Below, one piece after another: positions 6,509-14,540 of a stretch of DNA of 17,374 bases; the stretch's first letter is position 1; every line of letters begins with the position of its first letter. The notes under the pieces were generated by a model. That model was not told the origin of the DNA. It was given only the letters and a program-made list of their open reading frames with translations, and did no database searches. Position numbers and translations under genes: made by a program. Source of the stretch: an uncultured Bacteroidales bacterium (GTDB taxonomy: Bacteria > Bacteroidota > Bacteroidia > Bacteroidales > Paludibacteraceae); the NCBI GenBank assembly GCA_934728255.1, contig CAKVEC010000019.1, positions 1 to 17,374 on the forward strand. Direction: 5' to 3'.

Positions 6509-9500
6509 ATGCCCACCAATCCTTTCATCGCCGCGTATATCAAAGAGTTGGACCGTCTCTACCTGACCGGTCTCACCACCGAGCACTCGTTCCGCCCCGC
6601 CTTGCAGAAACTCCTCGAGAACCTCTGCCAATGCACGGTGGTCAACGAGCAGAGCCATATCGACTGCGGTGCGCCCGACCTCACCCTGCTGCGCAACAAC
6701 CTGCCCATCGCCTTCGTGGAGGCGAAGAACCTCGAGGACGGAGACCTCGACGGGCGCAGGAAGAACAAAGAGCAGTTCGACCGCTACAAGGCATCACTTG
6801 ATACCGTCATCTTCACCGACTATCTCGACTTCAAACTCTACCAACACGGCGAATGGGTGATGTCCGTCCATCTGGCGGAGATACAGGGCAAGCATATATG
6901 CCTCTGCGACGAGGCACGCCTCCTCGAAATGGCGAACATCATACGGCAGCAGACACCCCAGCATATCACTTCGGCGGGCAAACTGGCGCAACTCATGGCG
7001 GCGAAAGCACGCCTGCTGCGCGACATCATCGAGACCGCTATCCGCAACGACCAACAGCAGAACAAGACCCCCTACGAGTCCGAACTGCTGGGCTATATGC
7101 AGTCGTTTCAAGATGTGCTGCTCCACGACATCACCCCCAAGACCTTTGCCGACATCTATGCGCAGACCATCGCCTATGGTATGTTCGCTGCACGCTTGCA
7201 CGATACCACGCCCGAGAACTTCACCCGTATGGAAGCGGCAAACCTCATCCCCAAGACCAACCCCTTCCTGCGCAAGGTCTTCCACGAGATAGCAGGCTAC
7301 GACCTCGACGAGCGCATAGCGTGGATAGTGGACGACCTCGTGGCGGTCTTTGCTGCCACCGATGTGGAGAAGATTATGCAGGGCTTCGGCAAGAACACGC
7401 AGATGACCGACCCCCTCATGCACTTCTACGAGGACTTCCTCTACCAATACGACCCCGCCGCCAAGAAAGCCTGCGGCGTCTATTACACCCCGCAACCCGT
7501 GGTTAACTATATCGTCCGTGCGGTGGACGATATCCTGCGCACGGACTTCGGGCTGCCTATGGGGCTGGCAGACACGAGCAAGGTTACGGTGGAGCAGGAA
7601 CGCCGTCAGGACAGCCGCCATCGTATCGACCATGTGCAGAAACACCGTGTGCAGGTGCTCGACCCCGCTGTCGGCACGGGCACGTTCCTCGCAGAGGTGG
7701 TGCGGCAAATCAAACGCAACCTCGCAGGACAGATGGGCGGATGGAATGCCTACGTACCCGAACACCTGCTGCCGCGCCTCTATGGCTTCGAACTGATGAT
7801 GGCACCCTACACCATCGCCCACCTCAAACTGGATATGGAGATAGGCGTATCGGCGCAGGAGCGACTGAAAGTCTTCCTCACCAACTCCTTAGAGGAGTAC
7901 AACCCCAATGCGGGTACTCTCTTCGGCAACGCCCTCAGTCAGGAAGCCAACGCCGCCAGTGCCATCAAGAAAGAAGCCCCCATCATGGTCATGCTCGGCA
8001 ACCCGCCGTACTCTGTCTCGTCCAACAACAAAGGCGAATGGATAAGCCACCTCTTGGAGGACTACAAGAAGAACCTCAACGAAAAGAAGATAAATCTTGA
8101 TGATGACTATATCAAATTTATCCGTCTCGGTCAGTATTATGTAGAGCGCAACAACGAGGGCATATTGGCATATATCAGCAATAATAGTTTTATCGATGGT
8201 GTAACTCACCGCCAAATGCGCTATGAATTAATGCGCTGCTTCGACAAAATATACATCATTGATTTGCACGGCAATGCGCGCAAGAAAGAGACTGCACCCG
8301 ATGGCGGCAAGGACGAGAACGTGTTCGATATTATGCAGGGTGTCAGCATCAACATCTTTGTCAAAACAGGCAACCACGACAAACAATTAGCGGAGGTATA
8401 TCACTATGACCTTTACGGCTTGCGCAATAGTAAATATGAGTTTCTTTCTGCAAATAGTCTTTCCTCTGTACTTTGGACAAAATTAGAACCGAAAGAGCCT
8501 CAGTATTTCTTTGTTCCAAAAGACTTTGGATTAGAAGAACAGTATAAGAAAGGGTTTGGAGTAAATGAATTGTTGCGAGAATGCGGAAGTGGTTTACAAA
8601 CAAAAAGGGATGTAGTAAATGTGTTCTATACTCAAAAAGAAGCCGATATTGTTAGAGATGATTTTATAAATCTGTCAGTTAATGAGATTAAAGAAAAATA
8701 TAATATTGAAGATGGAGGAGGTTGGAGTATTGAGGCTGCAAAAAGTGATTTGCAGCACAACCCAATTATAGAAAACAGACTCTACTATAAGCCTTTTGAT
8801 GAAAGATATACAAACTATACTGGTACATCAATAGGTATATATGGTCGTCCACGCTATGAGAAATCTATTCACTTAATAAAAGGTAGTTTTGCTATAGGAT
8901 TAAGTAGACAATATACCAATAATGTGGATTTTTCTTTTGTCCTTGTAACCGATAAGCCGTTTACGGATAGGTTCTTTGCGACAACCAATGGTACACCCTA
9001 TTTCTTTCCCCTCTACCTTTACCCAGAGGATGGCTCTATGGATACGGAGCGGCGTCCGAACTTGAATACTCGTATTTGGGCGGAGATTAGCCGCTGTGCG
9101 GGCAGAGACACCACACCCGAAGAGGTGTTCGACTATATCTATGGCGTACTCCATTCGCCCCGCTACCGCGAGCAGTACAAGGAGTTCCTCAAAGTGGACT
9201 TCCCACGTATCCCATACCCCGAGAGCGGTGAGCAGTTTGCTCATTTCGTATCGTTTGGGCATCAGTTGCGTGAGTTGCACCTCATGCACACCCTGCCAGA
9301 TATGCCCGACATCGCCACCTTCCCCATAGAGGGCAACTGCGTGGTGGAGCAACCGCGCTATGCCGACAACCGCGTCTATATCAACACCACCCAGTACTTT
9401 GACAACGTCCCCGACACGGCTTGGCAGTTCTACATCGGCGGCTACCAACCCGCCCAGAAATGGCTGAAAGACCGCAAGACCCGCACGCTCTCTTTCGACG

Positions 9501-9580
9501 ACCTCGCCCACTACACCCGCATCATCCGCATCCTCTTGGAAACCGACCGCCTCATGCGTGAAATAGACAAAGACGAATAA
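6509..9580 (+). CDS. Single-chain restriction-modification enzyme (helicase-less, type ISP/IIG-like)
   Basis: The 1023-aa protein should both cut DNA and methylate adenine at its recognition site. An N-terminal PD-(D/E)xK nuclease is visible: APD with D57, then FVEAKN with E71 and K73. The methyltransferase part has motif I DPAVGTGTF (385-393) for SAM binding and the catalytic NPPY at 498-501, typical of N6-adenine methylases. A target-recognition region follows (about 600-845). The C-terminal part (FDYIYGVLHSPRYREQY, then FPRIPYPES) resembles the specificity domain of type ISP enzymes such as LlaBIII. Those are about 1.5 times longer because they carry a helicase; I see no helicase motifs here. 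Start at 6509 follows the promoter at 6450-6480. Codon use changes sharply to AT-rich between about 8400 and 9040, then returns. A small Fic-like ORF follows after 24 nt. Confidence 0.88.
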   Translation: MPTNPFIAAYIKELDRLYLTGLTTEHSFRPALQKLLENLCQCTVVNEQSHIDCGAPDLTLLRNNLPIAFVEAKNLEDGDLDGRRKNKEQFDRYKASLDTVIFTDYLDFKLYQHGEWVMSVHLAEIQGKHICLCDEARLLEMANIIRQQTPQHITSAGKLAQLMAAKARLLRDIIETAIRNDQQQNKTPYESELLGYMQSFQDVLLHDITPKTFADIYAQTIAYGMFAARLHDTTPENFTRMEAANLIPKTNPFLRKVFHEIAGYDLDERIAWIVDDLVAVFAATDVEKIMQGFGKNTQMTDPLMHFYEDFLYQYDPAAKKACGVYYTPQPVVNYIVRAVDDILRTDFGLPMGLADTSKVTVEQERRQDSRHRIDHVQKHRVQVLDPAVGTGTFLAEVVRQIKRNLAGQMGGWNAYVPEHLLPRLYGFELMMAPYTIAHLKLDMEIGVSAQERLKVFLTNSLEEYNPNAGTLFGNALSQEANAASAIKKEAPIMVMLGNPPYSVSSNNKGEWISHLLEDYKKNLNEKKINLDDDYIKFIRLGQYYVERNNEGILAYISNNSFIDGVTHRQMRYELMRCFDKIYIIDLHGNARKKETAPDGGKDENVFDIMQGVSINIFVKTGNHDKQLAEVYHYDLYGLRNSKYEFLSANSLSSVLWTKLEPKEPQYFFVPKDFGLEEQYKKGFGVNELLRECGSGLQTKRDVVNVFYTQKEADIVRDDFINLSVNEIKEKYNIEDGGGWSIEAAKSDLQHNPIIENRLYYKPFDERYTNYTGTSIGIYGRPRYEKSIHLIKGSFAIGLSRQYTNNVDFSFVLVTDKPFTDRFFATTNGTPYFFPLYLYPEDGSMDTERRPNLNTRIWAEISRCAGRDTTPEEVFDYIYGVLHSPRYREQYKEFLKVDFPRIPYPESGEQFAHFVSFGHQLRELHLMHTLPDMPDIATFPIEGNCVVEQPRYADNRVYINTTQYFDNVPDTAWQFYIGGYQPAQKWLKDRKTRTLSFDDLAHYTRIIRILLETDRLMREIDKDE

Positions 9581-9604
9581 CCGGGAGACAATACAAGAAA
9601 TGTT

Positions 9605-10015
9605 ATGAACGCTTCCACTCTCCTATCCACCTTGCAGGAATACAACCATTTAGGCATTCCCGAGCAGATTGATTACAAGAAATTCTACTTGTATTCTATC
9701 ATCACGCACTCTACAGCGATTGAAGACATCATCCCTATGCATGTCACCCAAAACGACTCTGATGTCACCCAAAATGTCACCCAAAACAGCATGAATGTCC
9801 CATCAACAGAGAATGCACCACTAACCCCACGTCAGCGGCAAATCTTACAGATGATGCAAACAGACACTTCTGTCTCGGCAAGCACTATGGCAGCACAATT
9901 AGGCATTACCGTCCGCCGGGACATTGAGGCATTGCACAAGCACTACGACATCCGATGGCTCGGCTCTTCCAAGCAATGTCATTGGCAAATTCTGCCACAG
10001 CATATTGAACAATAG
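9605..10015 (+). CDS. Small chimeric ORF: Fic N-terminus joined to winged-helix C-terminus (probable internal-deletion remnant)
   Basis: The product is 136 aa. Residues 1-41 match my memory of the N-terminus of Bacteroidota Fic proteins (LGIPEQIDYKKFYLY, then THSTAIE). In class II Fic proteins the inhibitory helix reads (S/T)xxxE(G/N); here STAIE is followed by D, and the similarity stops at that point. The next part has a VTQN-repeat linker (HVTQN, DVTQN, VTQN) and a winged helix-turn-helix (LTPRQRQILQMM, then ITVRRDIEALHKHY), as at the C-termini of Fic or AlbA-type proteins. The catalytic HPFxxGNGR motif and the whole Fic core are absent, so AMP-transfer activity is not expected. The reading frame is intact. 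It may be a decayed gene or a small regulator. It lies 24 nt after the restriction-modification gene, with no promoter seen between. Confidence 0.6.
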   Translation: MNASTLLSTLQEYNHLGIPEQIDYKKFYLYSIITHSTAIEDIIPMHVTQNDSDVTQNVTQNSMNVPSTENAPLTPRQRQILQMMQTDTSVSASTMAAQLGITVRRDIEALHKHYDIRWLGSSKQCHWQILPQHIEQ

Positions 10016-10176
10016 AGCAGAAAAAAGTATTACAGCCTTATGCCAATCACCTTGCAAATACGAAATTTCACCAAACCAAGCGCGACCTATCAGACTCCCT
10101 ACTCGAAGGCACCGACACTTCGCATACACTGACGATTGATGACCTGAAATACATGGTCAGCCTGCAACAAAATTAA
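10009..10176 (+). pseudogene. Unidentified coding remnant without start codon
   Basis: A stop-free stretch of 55 codons ends at TAA 10174-10176, in a different frame from the Fic-like ORF. It has no usable start codon. It reads plausibly as protein (ANHLANTKFHQTKRDLSDS, then LLEGTDTSHTLTIDDLKYM). I do not recognise the family. It is probably the C-terminal remainder of a gene lost by deletion or frameshift, like its neighbour. The rest of 10177-10267 shows no feature and no clear promoter for the next gene. Confidence 0.35.
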
Positions 10177-10267
10177 AGAAGGCTGTGCTGTTAGAAAGCA
10201 TAGGGCAAATGATTAAACAATTTATAATATATGAACAGCAAAGCATAATCTTCACTCTATTAGGACT

Positions 10268-10909
10268 ATGAAGTATATCATTTTAGATTTCGACGGTACC
10301 ATCGGGGATACGCAGGCTCTGATTGTAAGAACGCTGCAAGAGACGCAGAAGCAACTCGGGCTCTACATTCCCTCTCAAGAAGCCTGTGCGGCAACTATCG
10401 GATTGCGTTTAGACGAGGCATTTATGGCATTGAACCCCGCAATCACTCCCGCCGAGGCGCAGCATTGTGCCGCCACCTATCGCAACATCTTTGAGGAAAA
10501 CAAACAACATATGGTCATTGCGCCCTTTCCGCATGTTATTGACACCCTGCGCCGTTTGCACGCCGACGGCAAAGTACTCGCCATTGCCAGCAGCCGCAGC
10601 AGCGACTCGCTGGAGGGCTATATCGACCAGTTGCATATAGGCGAATATATATCCTGTGTCGTTTCGGGTGATGATGTAGAGCACGCCAAACCGGCTCCGG
10701 ATATGGTGTTCATGGTATTGGAACGCCTGCACGGCACGGCAGAGGAGGCATTGGTGGCGGGCGATATGGCATACGACATCGATATGGGGCGCAATGCGGG
10801 TACGAAGACCTGCGGCGTTACCTACGGCAACGGCACCCGCGACGAACTCGCCAACGCCGACTATGTGATAGACGACTTCGCAGAACTTCTTGATATTGTT
10901 AAGGAGTAA
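10268..10909 (+). CDS. HAD-superfamily hydrolase (phosphoglycolate phosphatase-like)
   Basis: The product is 213 aa, a usual length for HAD subfamily IA phosphatases. Motif I is DFDGT at residues 7-11 (nucleophile D7, acid D9). Motif II is the serine-rich IASSRSS near residue 112. Motif III lysine is K141 in HAKPAPDM, and motif IV is GDMAYDID with D166 and D170. An alpha-helical cap lies between motifs I and II. The enzyme should remove phosphate from a small phosphorylated metabolite in the cytoplasm; the substrate is not fixed by the sequence. No canonical promoter is seen in the 90 nt upstream. A strong terminator follows at 10964. Confidence 0.9.
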   Translation: MKYIILDFDGTIGDTQALIVRTLQETQKQLGLYIPSQEACAATIGLRLDEAFMALNPAITPAEAQHCAATYRNIFEENKQHMVIAPFPHVIDTLRRLHADGKVLAIASSRSSDSLEGYIDQLHIGEYISCVVSGDDVEHAKPAPDMVFMVLERLHGTAEEALVAGDMAYDIDMGRNAGTKTCGVTYGNGTRDELANADYVIDDFAELLDIVKE

Positions 10910-10963
10910 GAATATCATACCCGCTACTACCGGCAGACTGCATAAACTGTATAAAAGATGCAT

Positions 10964-11001
10964 AAAAAGCGGCTTATCCTCCGTGGAAAAGCCGCTTTTT
11001 T
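10964..11001 (+). terminator. Rho-independent terminator after the HAD gene
   Basis: AAAAAGCGGCTT (10964-10975) pairs perfectly with AAGCCGCTTTTT (10989-11000) across a 13-nt loop. It has a T-run on the plus strand and an A-run on the 5' side, so it could also work in the other direction. Confidence 0.9.
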
Positions 11002-11033
11002 CTACGTCCTTTCTACGTCTTTTCTACGTAATC
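11001..11033 (+). repeat. Three 11-nt tandem repeats (TCTACGTnnnn)
   Basis: TCTACGT recurs at 11001, 11012 and 11023, exactly every 11 nt, directly after the HAD terminator. The unit resembles the minus strand of the array at 4514 (TCTACCGT, also every 11 nt). The rest of the interval up to the nadC promoter (11034-11149) shows nothing else. Confidence 0.75.
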
Positions 11034-11149
11034 GGTATTATGAGGTATAGGAACTGCATATTCATTGTATAGTATGCATATTCCGGGACAATGTAGTTTC
11101 TGCAAGGTGTTTCTGTTCCAGTTGAACCAACAGGACAAAAAGCAGACAG

Positions 11150-11181
11150 TTTGTATATTTGCAAAAAAAGTACTACCTTTG
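11150..11181 (+). promoter_or_regulatory. Promoter of nadC
   Basis: TTTG (11150-11153) and TACCTTTG (11174-11181) are separated by 20 nt, a full consensus Bacteroidota promoter. The ATG follows 23 nt later. Confidence 0.82.
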
Positions 11182-11204
11182 CAGGCAAATAAATTTGAGA
11201 TTCT

Positions 11205-12074
11205 ATGGAAAAAGAAGAACTTAGAAAACTGATTGCTATCTGGTTTGAAGAAGATATACGCGACGGCGACCATACGTCGCTCAGTTGTATTCCGCCTACG
11301 CAAATGGGCTGCCAGCAACTGATTATCAAAGATACGGGCGTGCTGGCCGGTGTGGAGGTAGCGAAAGAGATTATCCGCTATTTCGACCCCGAGTGCCGTA
11401 TGGAGCAGTTTCTGGACGACGGTGCATTGGTGAAACCGGGCGATGTGGCGTTCAAGGTATATGGAAAAGAACTGAGCCTGCTGCAGATAGAGCGCACGAT
11501 GCTCAACGTGATGCAGCGTATGTCGGGTATTGCGACCACTACGCACAAATACCAGAGCCTGATTGCAGACACGGGCTGCCACGTACTGGATACCCGCAAG
11601 ACCACTCCCGGACTGCGCTACTTGGAAAAAGAGGCGGTGAAGATAGGCGGCGGAATGAACCACCGTATCGGGCTTTTCGACATGATTCTGCTCAAAGACA
11701 ACCACGTGGATTTTGCAGGCGGTATCACAGCAGCACTGACCCGCGCACGCGACTACTGCAAGGCGAAAGGCAAGAATCTGCGCATCGAGATAGAGACCCG
11801 CAACGAAGACGAGATACGCGAGGCACTGGCTACCAGTATCCCCGACCGCATTATGTTGGACAACTTCACGCCGGAGCGCACCCGCAAAGCCGTAGAACTG
11901 ATACGCGGTTGGGAGAAAGAGAACGGCAAACATATTGAGATAGAGTCGTCGGGCGGAATTACCCTTGACACCATTCGCGACTATGCACTCTGCGGCGTGG
12001 ACTTTGTGAGTGTAGGTGCACTGACCCACTCCGTGAAGAGTCTGGATATGAGTTTCAAGGCGGTAAAGGAATAA
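11205..12074 (+). CDS. nadC: Nicotinate-nucleotide pyrophosphorylase (carboxylating), quinolinate phosphoribosyltransferase
   Basis: NadC converts quinolinate and PRPP to nicotinate mononucleotide, CO2 and pyrophosphate in de novo NAD synthesis. The product is 289 aa, the usual length. Visible family motifs are an N-terminal EDIRDGDHTS, the block LQIERTMLNVMQRMSGIAT, the substrate-binding TRKTTPGLR (R131, K132), GGGMNHRIGLFDMILLKDNH (K164, H167), IMLDNFTP, and the phosphate-binding ESSGGI (from residue 247) with GVDFVSVGALTHS at the end. It stands alone with its own promoter and terminator and is not next to nadA or nadB. The call is very secure. Confidence 0.97.
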   Translation: MEKEELRKLIAIWFEEDIRDGDHTSLSCIPPTQMGCQQLIIKDTGVLAGVEVAKEIIRYFDPECRMEQFLDDGALVKPGDVAFKVYGKELSLLQIERTMLNVMQRMSGIATTTHKYQSLIADTGCHVLDTRKTTPGLRYLEKEAVKIGGGMNHRIGLFDMILLKDNHVDFAGGITAALTRARDYCKAKGKNLRIEIETRNEDEIREALATSIPDRIMLDNFTPERTRKAVELIRGWEKENGKHIEIESSGGITLDTIRDYALCGVDFVSVGALTHSVKSLDMSFKAVKE

Positions 12075-12103
12075 GGTGTTTTTACCCCGATTACGGAAAC
12101 GAT

Positions 12104-12150
12104 AACCCCGATTACACATTGTGTAAATCGGGGTTGTGTATATATGTTTT
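12104..12150 (+). terminator. Terminator of nadC, overlapping the next promoter
   Basis: AACCCCGATT (12104-12113) with ACAC pairs with GTGT and AAATCGGGGTT (12121-12135), giving a long stem with a 3-nt loop and one bulge. The T-run (TTTTT, about 12147-12151) is displaced downstream. The 3' arm contains the TTG of the next promoter. Confidence 0.7.
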
Positions 12151-12164
12151 TCGTTGTACCTTTG
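12134..12164 (+). promoter_or_regulatory. Promoter of the flavodoxin-fold gene
   Basis: TTG (12134-12136) and TACCTTTG (12157-12164) are exactly 20 nt apart. The start codon follows 35 nt downstream. Confidence 0.78.
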
Positions 12165-12199
12165 TATGCAAATAAAGCATTTTTCAAAAAACAAGGAAT

Positions 12200-12736
12200 A
12201 TGAAAGTATTGATTATCACGACCAGTTTGCGTCCGAAGAGCAACTCGGACGAGTTGGCAAAAGAGTTTGCGCGTGGTGCAGCGGAAGCAGGCAACGAGGT
12301 AGAGACCCTCTCTTTGCGCGGCAAGGACTTGCGTTTCTGCAGAGGCTGCCTGGCTTGTACGAAGACATTGCACTGCGTCATTCGCGATGATGCGCCCGCT
12401 ATGGTGGACAAGATGCACGATGCGGATGTGATTGCCTTTGCCACACCAATCTACTACTACGAAATGAGCGGTCAGATGAAGACGCTACTTGACCGCGCGA
12501 ACCCGCTCTATTCGTCCGACTACCATTTCCGCAGCATCTATCTGCTCACCACGGCATCTGAAAACGAAGAGATAACACCCGAGGGCGCAGAACACGGTCT
12601 GAAAGGCTGGATTGCCTGCTTCGAGAACGCCCGACTCGCCGGACACGTCTTTGCCGGCGGCGTAACAGACATGGGCGAGATTGCGGGACACCCTGCCCTG
12701 CAAAAAGCCTACGAGATGGGGTTGACCATTAGATAA
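12200..12736 (+). CDS. Flavodoxin-fold NAD(P)H-dependent oxidoreductase with a four-cysteine cluster
   Basis: The product is 178 aa. The N-terminal VLIITTSLRPKSNSDELA is the FMN phosphate-binding loop of the NADPH-dependent FMN reductase/flavodoxin-2 family. Four cysteines follow as CRGCLACTKTLHC (C47, C50, C53, C59), then VIRDD. This CxxCxxCx5C spacing is seen in iron-sulfur flavoproteins and in many single-domain relatives; whether it binds a cluster here cannot be told. The segment ATPIYYYEMSGQMKTLLDRA is the second flavin-binding region. It is likely a soluble electron-transfer or quinone/disulfide reductase. It has its own promoter and a strong terminator at 12760-12803, so it is monocistronic. 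Confidence 0.9.
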   Translation: MKVLIITTSLRPKSNSDELAKEFARGAAEAGNEVETLSLRGKDLRFCRGCLACTKTLHCVIRDDAPAMVDKMHDADVIAFATPIYYYEMSGQMKTLLDRANPLYSSDYHFRSIYLLTTASENEEITPEGAEHGLKGWIACFENARLAGHVFAGGVTDMGEIAGHPALQKAYEMGLTIR

Positions 12737-12759
12737 AAGATATATTCCTACACTATTAG

Positions 12760-12803
12760 GCCCCGCTGACGATGTCTGATATTGTCAGTGGGGCTTTTTT
12801 TTT
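12760..12803 (+). terminator. Rho-independent terminator after the flavodoxin-fold gene
   Basis: GCCCCGCTGAC (12760-12770) pairs with GTCAGTGGGGC (12784-12794), with one G-T mismatch that is a wobble pair in RNA. Nine T follow. Confidence 0.93.
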
Positions 12804-12822
12804 GCAAGCCCAACCGAACAAA

Positions 12823-12854
12823 TTTGTAAAAACAAGATTTTTTTCGTATCTTTG
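12823..12854 (+). promoter_or_regulatory. Promoter of the antiporter gene
   Basis: TTTG (12823-12826) and TATCTTTG (12847-12854) are separated by exactly 20 nt. The start codon lies 24 nt downstream. Confidence 0.82.
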
Positions 12855-12878
12855 CACCTCATTTAATCGGATATTGCT

Positions 12879-14492
12879 ATGCAGGTAGAATTGGTGCTGT
12901 TGGTGCTGTCGTTGCTGTTCTTCGCCAGTATATTCACAGATAAGATCGGTTATAAGTTCGGTGTGCCGGCGTTGTTGCTGTTCCTCGCCGTGGGTATGCT
13001 GTTCGGACCGGACGGCGTGGGGCATTGGTTCGGCGACAACGGTATCGGCTATATGCTCGGTGTCAGTTCGGCGCAAGCCATAGGCACGATTGCGCTGTGT
13101 ATCATTCTGTTCTCGGGCGGTATGGACACCAAGTTGTCGGAGATACGCCCTGTGATGGCTCCGGGTCTGACGCTCGCTACGATAGGTGTGCTGCTGACCG
13201 CCGTTATCACCGGGGTGATTATTTATTATGTTTTCGGCTGGCTGAATGCCGTGGCAAGCGTGAGTATATGGGTGGCGTTGCTGATGGCGTCCACGATGTC
13301 GTCCACGGATTCGGCGTCCGTATTTTCCATTCTGCGCACCAATGGCGTGGGGCTGAAGCATAACCTCCGCCCGCTGTTGGAGTTGGAGAGCGGTGCCAAC
13401 GACCCGATGGCATATGTGCTGACCACGACGCTCATCGGGGTGGTAACCACCGCCTCAGCGGATATTTCGATGCTTGCCATCGTACAGACGATTGTGGTGC
13501 AATTAGTGATGGGTGCCGTGATGGGTTTCCTGTTCGGAAAGGGCATCGTGGAACTGATGCGCAAGGTGCAACTGAGCAACGAGTCGCTTTACCCTATTAT
13601 GGTGCTGACGGCGTGTATCTTCATCTTTTCCATCACCTATTATCTGGAGGGGAATACCTATCTGGCGGTGTATATCGGCGGCTTGGTGATTGGCAACAGC
13701 AAGTTCACGCGCAAACGGCAGACGCGCAGTTTCTTTGACGGACTGACGTGGCTCAGCCAGTTGGTGATGTTCCTTGTCCTCGGACTGATGGTGCACCCGA
13801 GCGAACTGCTCAAGGTGGAAGTGCTGGTTCCGTGCTTAGTTATCAGCGTAGTGATGATTTTTATCTCGCGCCCTATCTCGGTGTTCCTCTGTATGCTGCC
13901 TTTCCGCCAGTACACCAAGCGCGACAAACTGATGCTCAGTTGGGTAGGACTCAAAGGGGCTGTGCCTATTATATTCGCCATTCTGTGCAAGGCAGGCGGA
14001 GTGGCGCATGCCGACCTGATATTTAATATCGTGTTCCTCTGCACGTTGGTTTCGCTGATTGTGCAAGGCACCTCGCTGTCGGCTATCGCCAAGAAACTCA
14101 ATCTGGCTATGCCGCCCGTGCAACTGAAGAAACTCGTCCATTTCGATATTGACCTGCCCGAGGAGATAGAGGCGTCTGCCACAGAGATGGAGGTGGATGC
14201 ACCGATGCTGGCTAACGGCAATCTGCTCAAGGACTTGGCTATACCAGCCAAGACGCTGGTGATTATGGTGCGCAGGGGGGAGGATTTCTTTGTGCCGACG
14301 GGCAAGTCGGTACTCGAGATAGGGGACCAACTGTTGGTCATCACCGACAACGATGCCGCCCTCGCGGCGCAGTACCGTGAAGCCGAAGAGGAGGAAGAGA
14401 ACAACCATTGGGGTCCCCGCCTAATTAACGATACAAAGGATTTCCTGAAGGAAAAGTGGCATCAGATAAGCCATCCGGGGAAGAAAGAATAA
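12879..14492 (+). CDS. Potassium/proton antiporter (CPA1 type) with C-terminal TrkA-C domain
   Basis: The product is 537 aa. About twelve hydrophobic segments fill residues 1-400, starting QVELVLLVLSLLFFASI. The conserved ESGANDPMAYVLT has N174 and D175, the ion-binding pair of CPA1 antiporters; RPxSVFLCMLPF and WVGLKGAVPIIFA are further family blocks. After the membrane part a linker leads to a TrkA-C-like domain at about 436-491 (MVRRGEDFFVPTGKSVLEIGDQLLVITDND). The tail is charged (EEEEENNHWGPR). Length and order match the NhaP2/CvrA K+/H+ antiporters, which exchange cytoplasmic K+ or Na+ for protons at the inner membrane. It has its own promoter. Codons are G-rich at third positions, unlike the receptor and lipoprotein genes. 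Confidence 0.93.
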   Translation: MQVELVLLVLSLLFFASIFTDKIGYKFGVPALLLFLAVGMLFGPDGVGHWFGDNGIGYMLGVSSAQAIGTIALCIILFSGGMDTKLSEIRPVMAPGLTLATIGVLLTAVITGVIIYYVFGWLNAVASVSIWVALLMASTMSSTDSASVFSILRTNGVGLKHNLRPLLELESGANDPMAYVLTTTLIGVVTTASADISMLAIVQTIVVQLVMGAVMGFLFGKGIVELMRKVQLSNESLYPIMVLTACIFIFSITYYLEGNTYLAVYIGGLVIGNSKFTRKRQTRSFFDGLTWLSQLVMFLVLGLMVHPSELLKVEVLVPCLVISVVMIFISRPISVFLCMLPFRQYTKRDKLMLSWVGLKGAVPIIFAILCKAGGVAHADLIFNIVFLCTLVSLIVQGTSLSAIAKKLNLAMPPVQLKKLVHFDIDLPEEIEASATEMEVDAPMLANGNLLKDLAIPAKTLVIMVRRGEDFFVPTGKSVLEIGDQLLVITDNDAALAAQYREAEEEEENNHWGPRLINDTKDFLKEKWHQISHPGKKE

Positions 14493-14540
14493 AAGAATCT
14501 CTAACGTTAACTAAGTATATTTAGAATGTAATCGGATACC

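Noticed and set aside
11013..12194. 393-codon open frame on the minus strand across nadC
   Set aside because: It covers nadC, its promoter and its terminator, and shows no recognisable domain.
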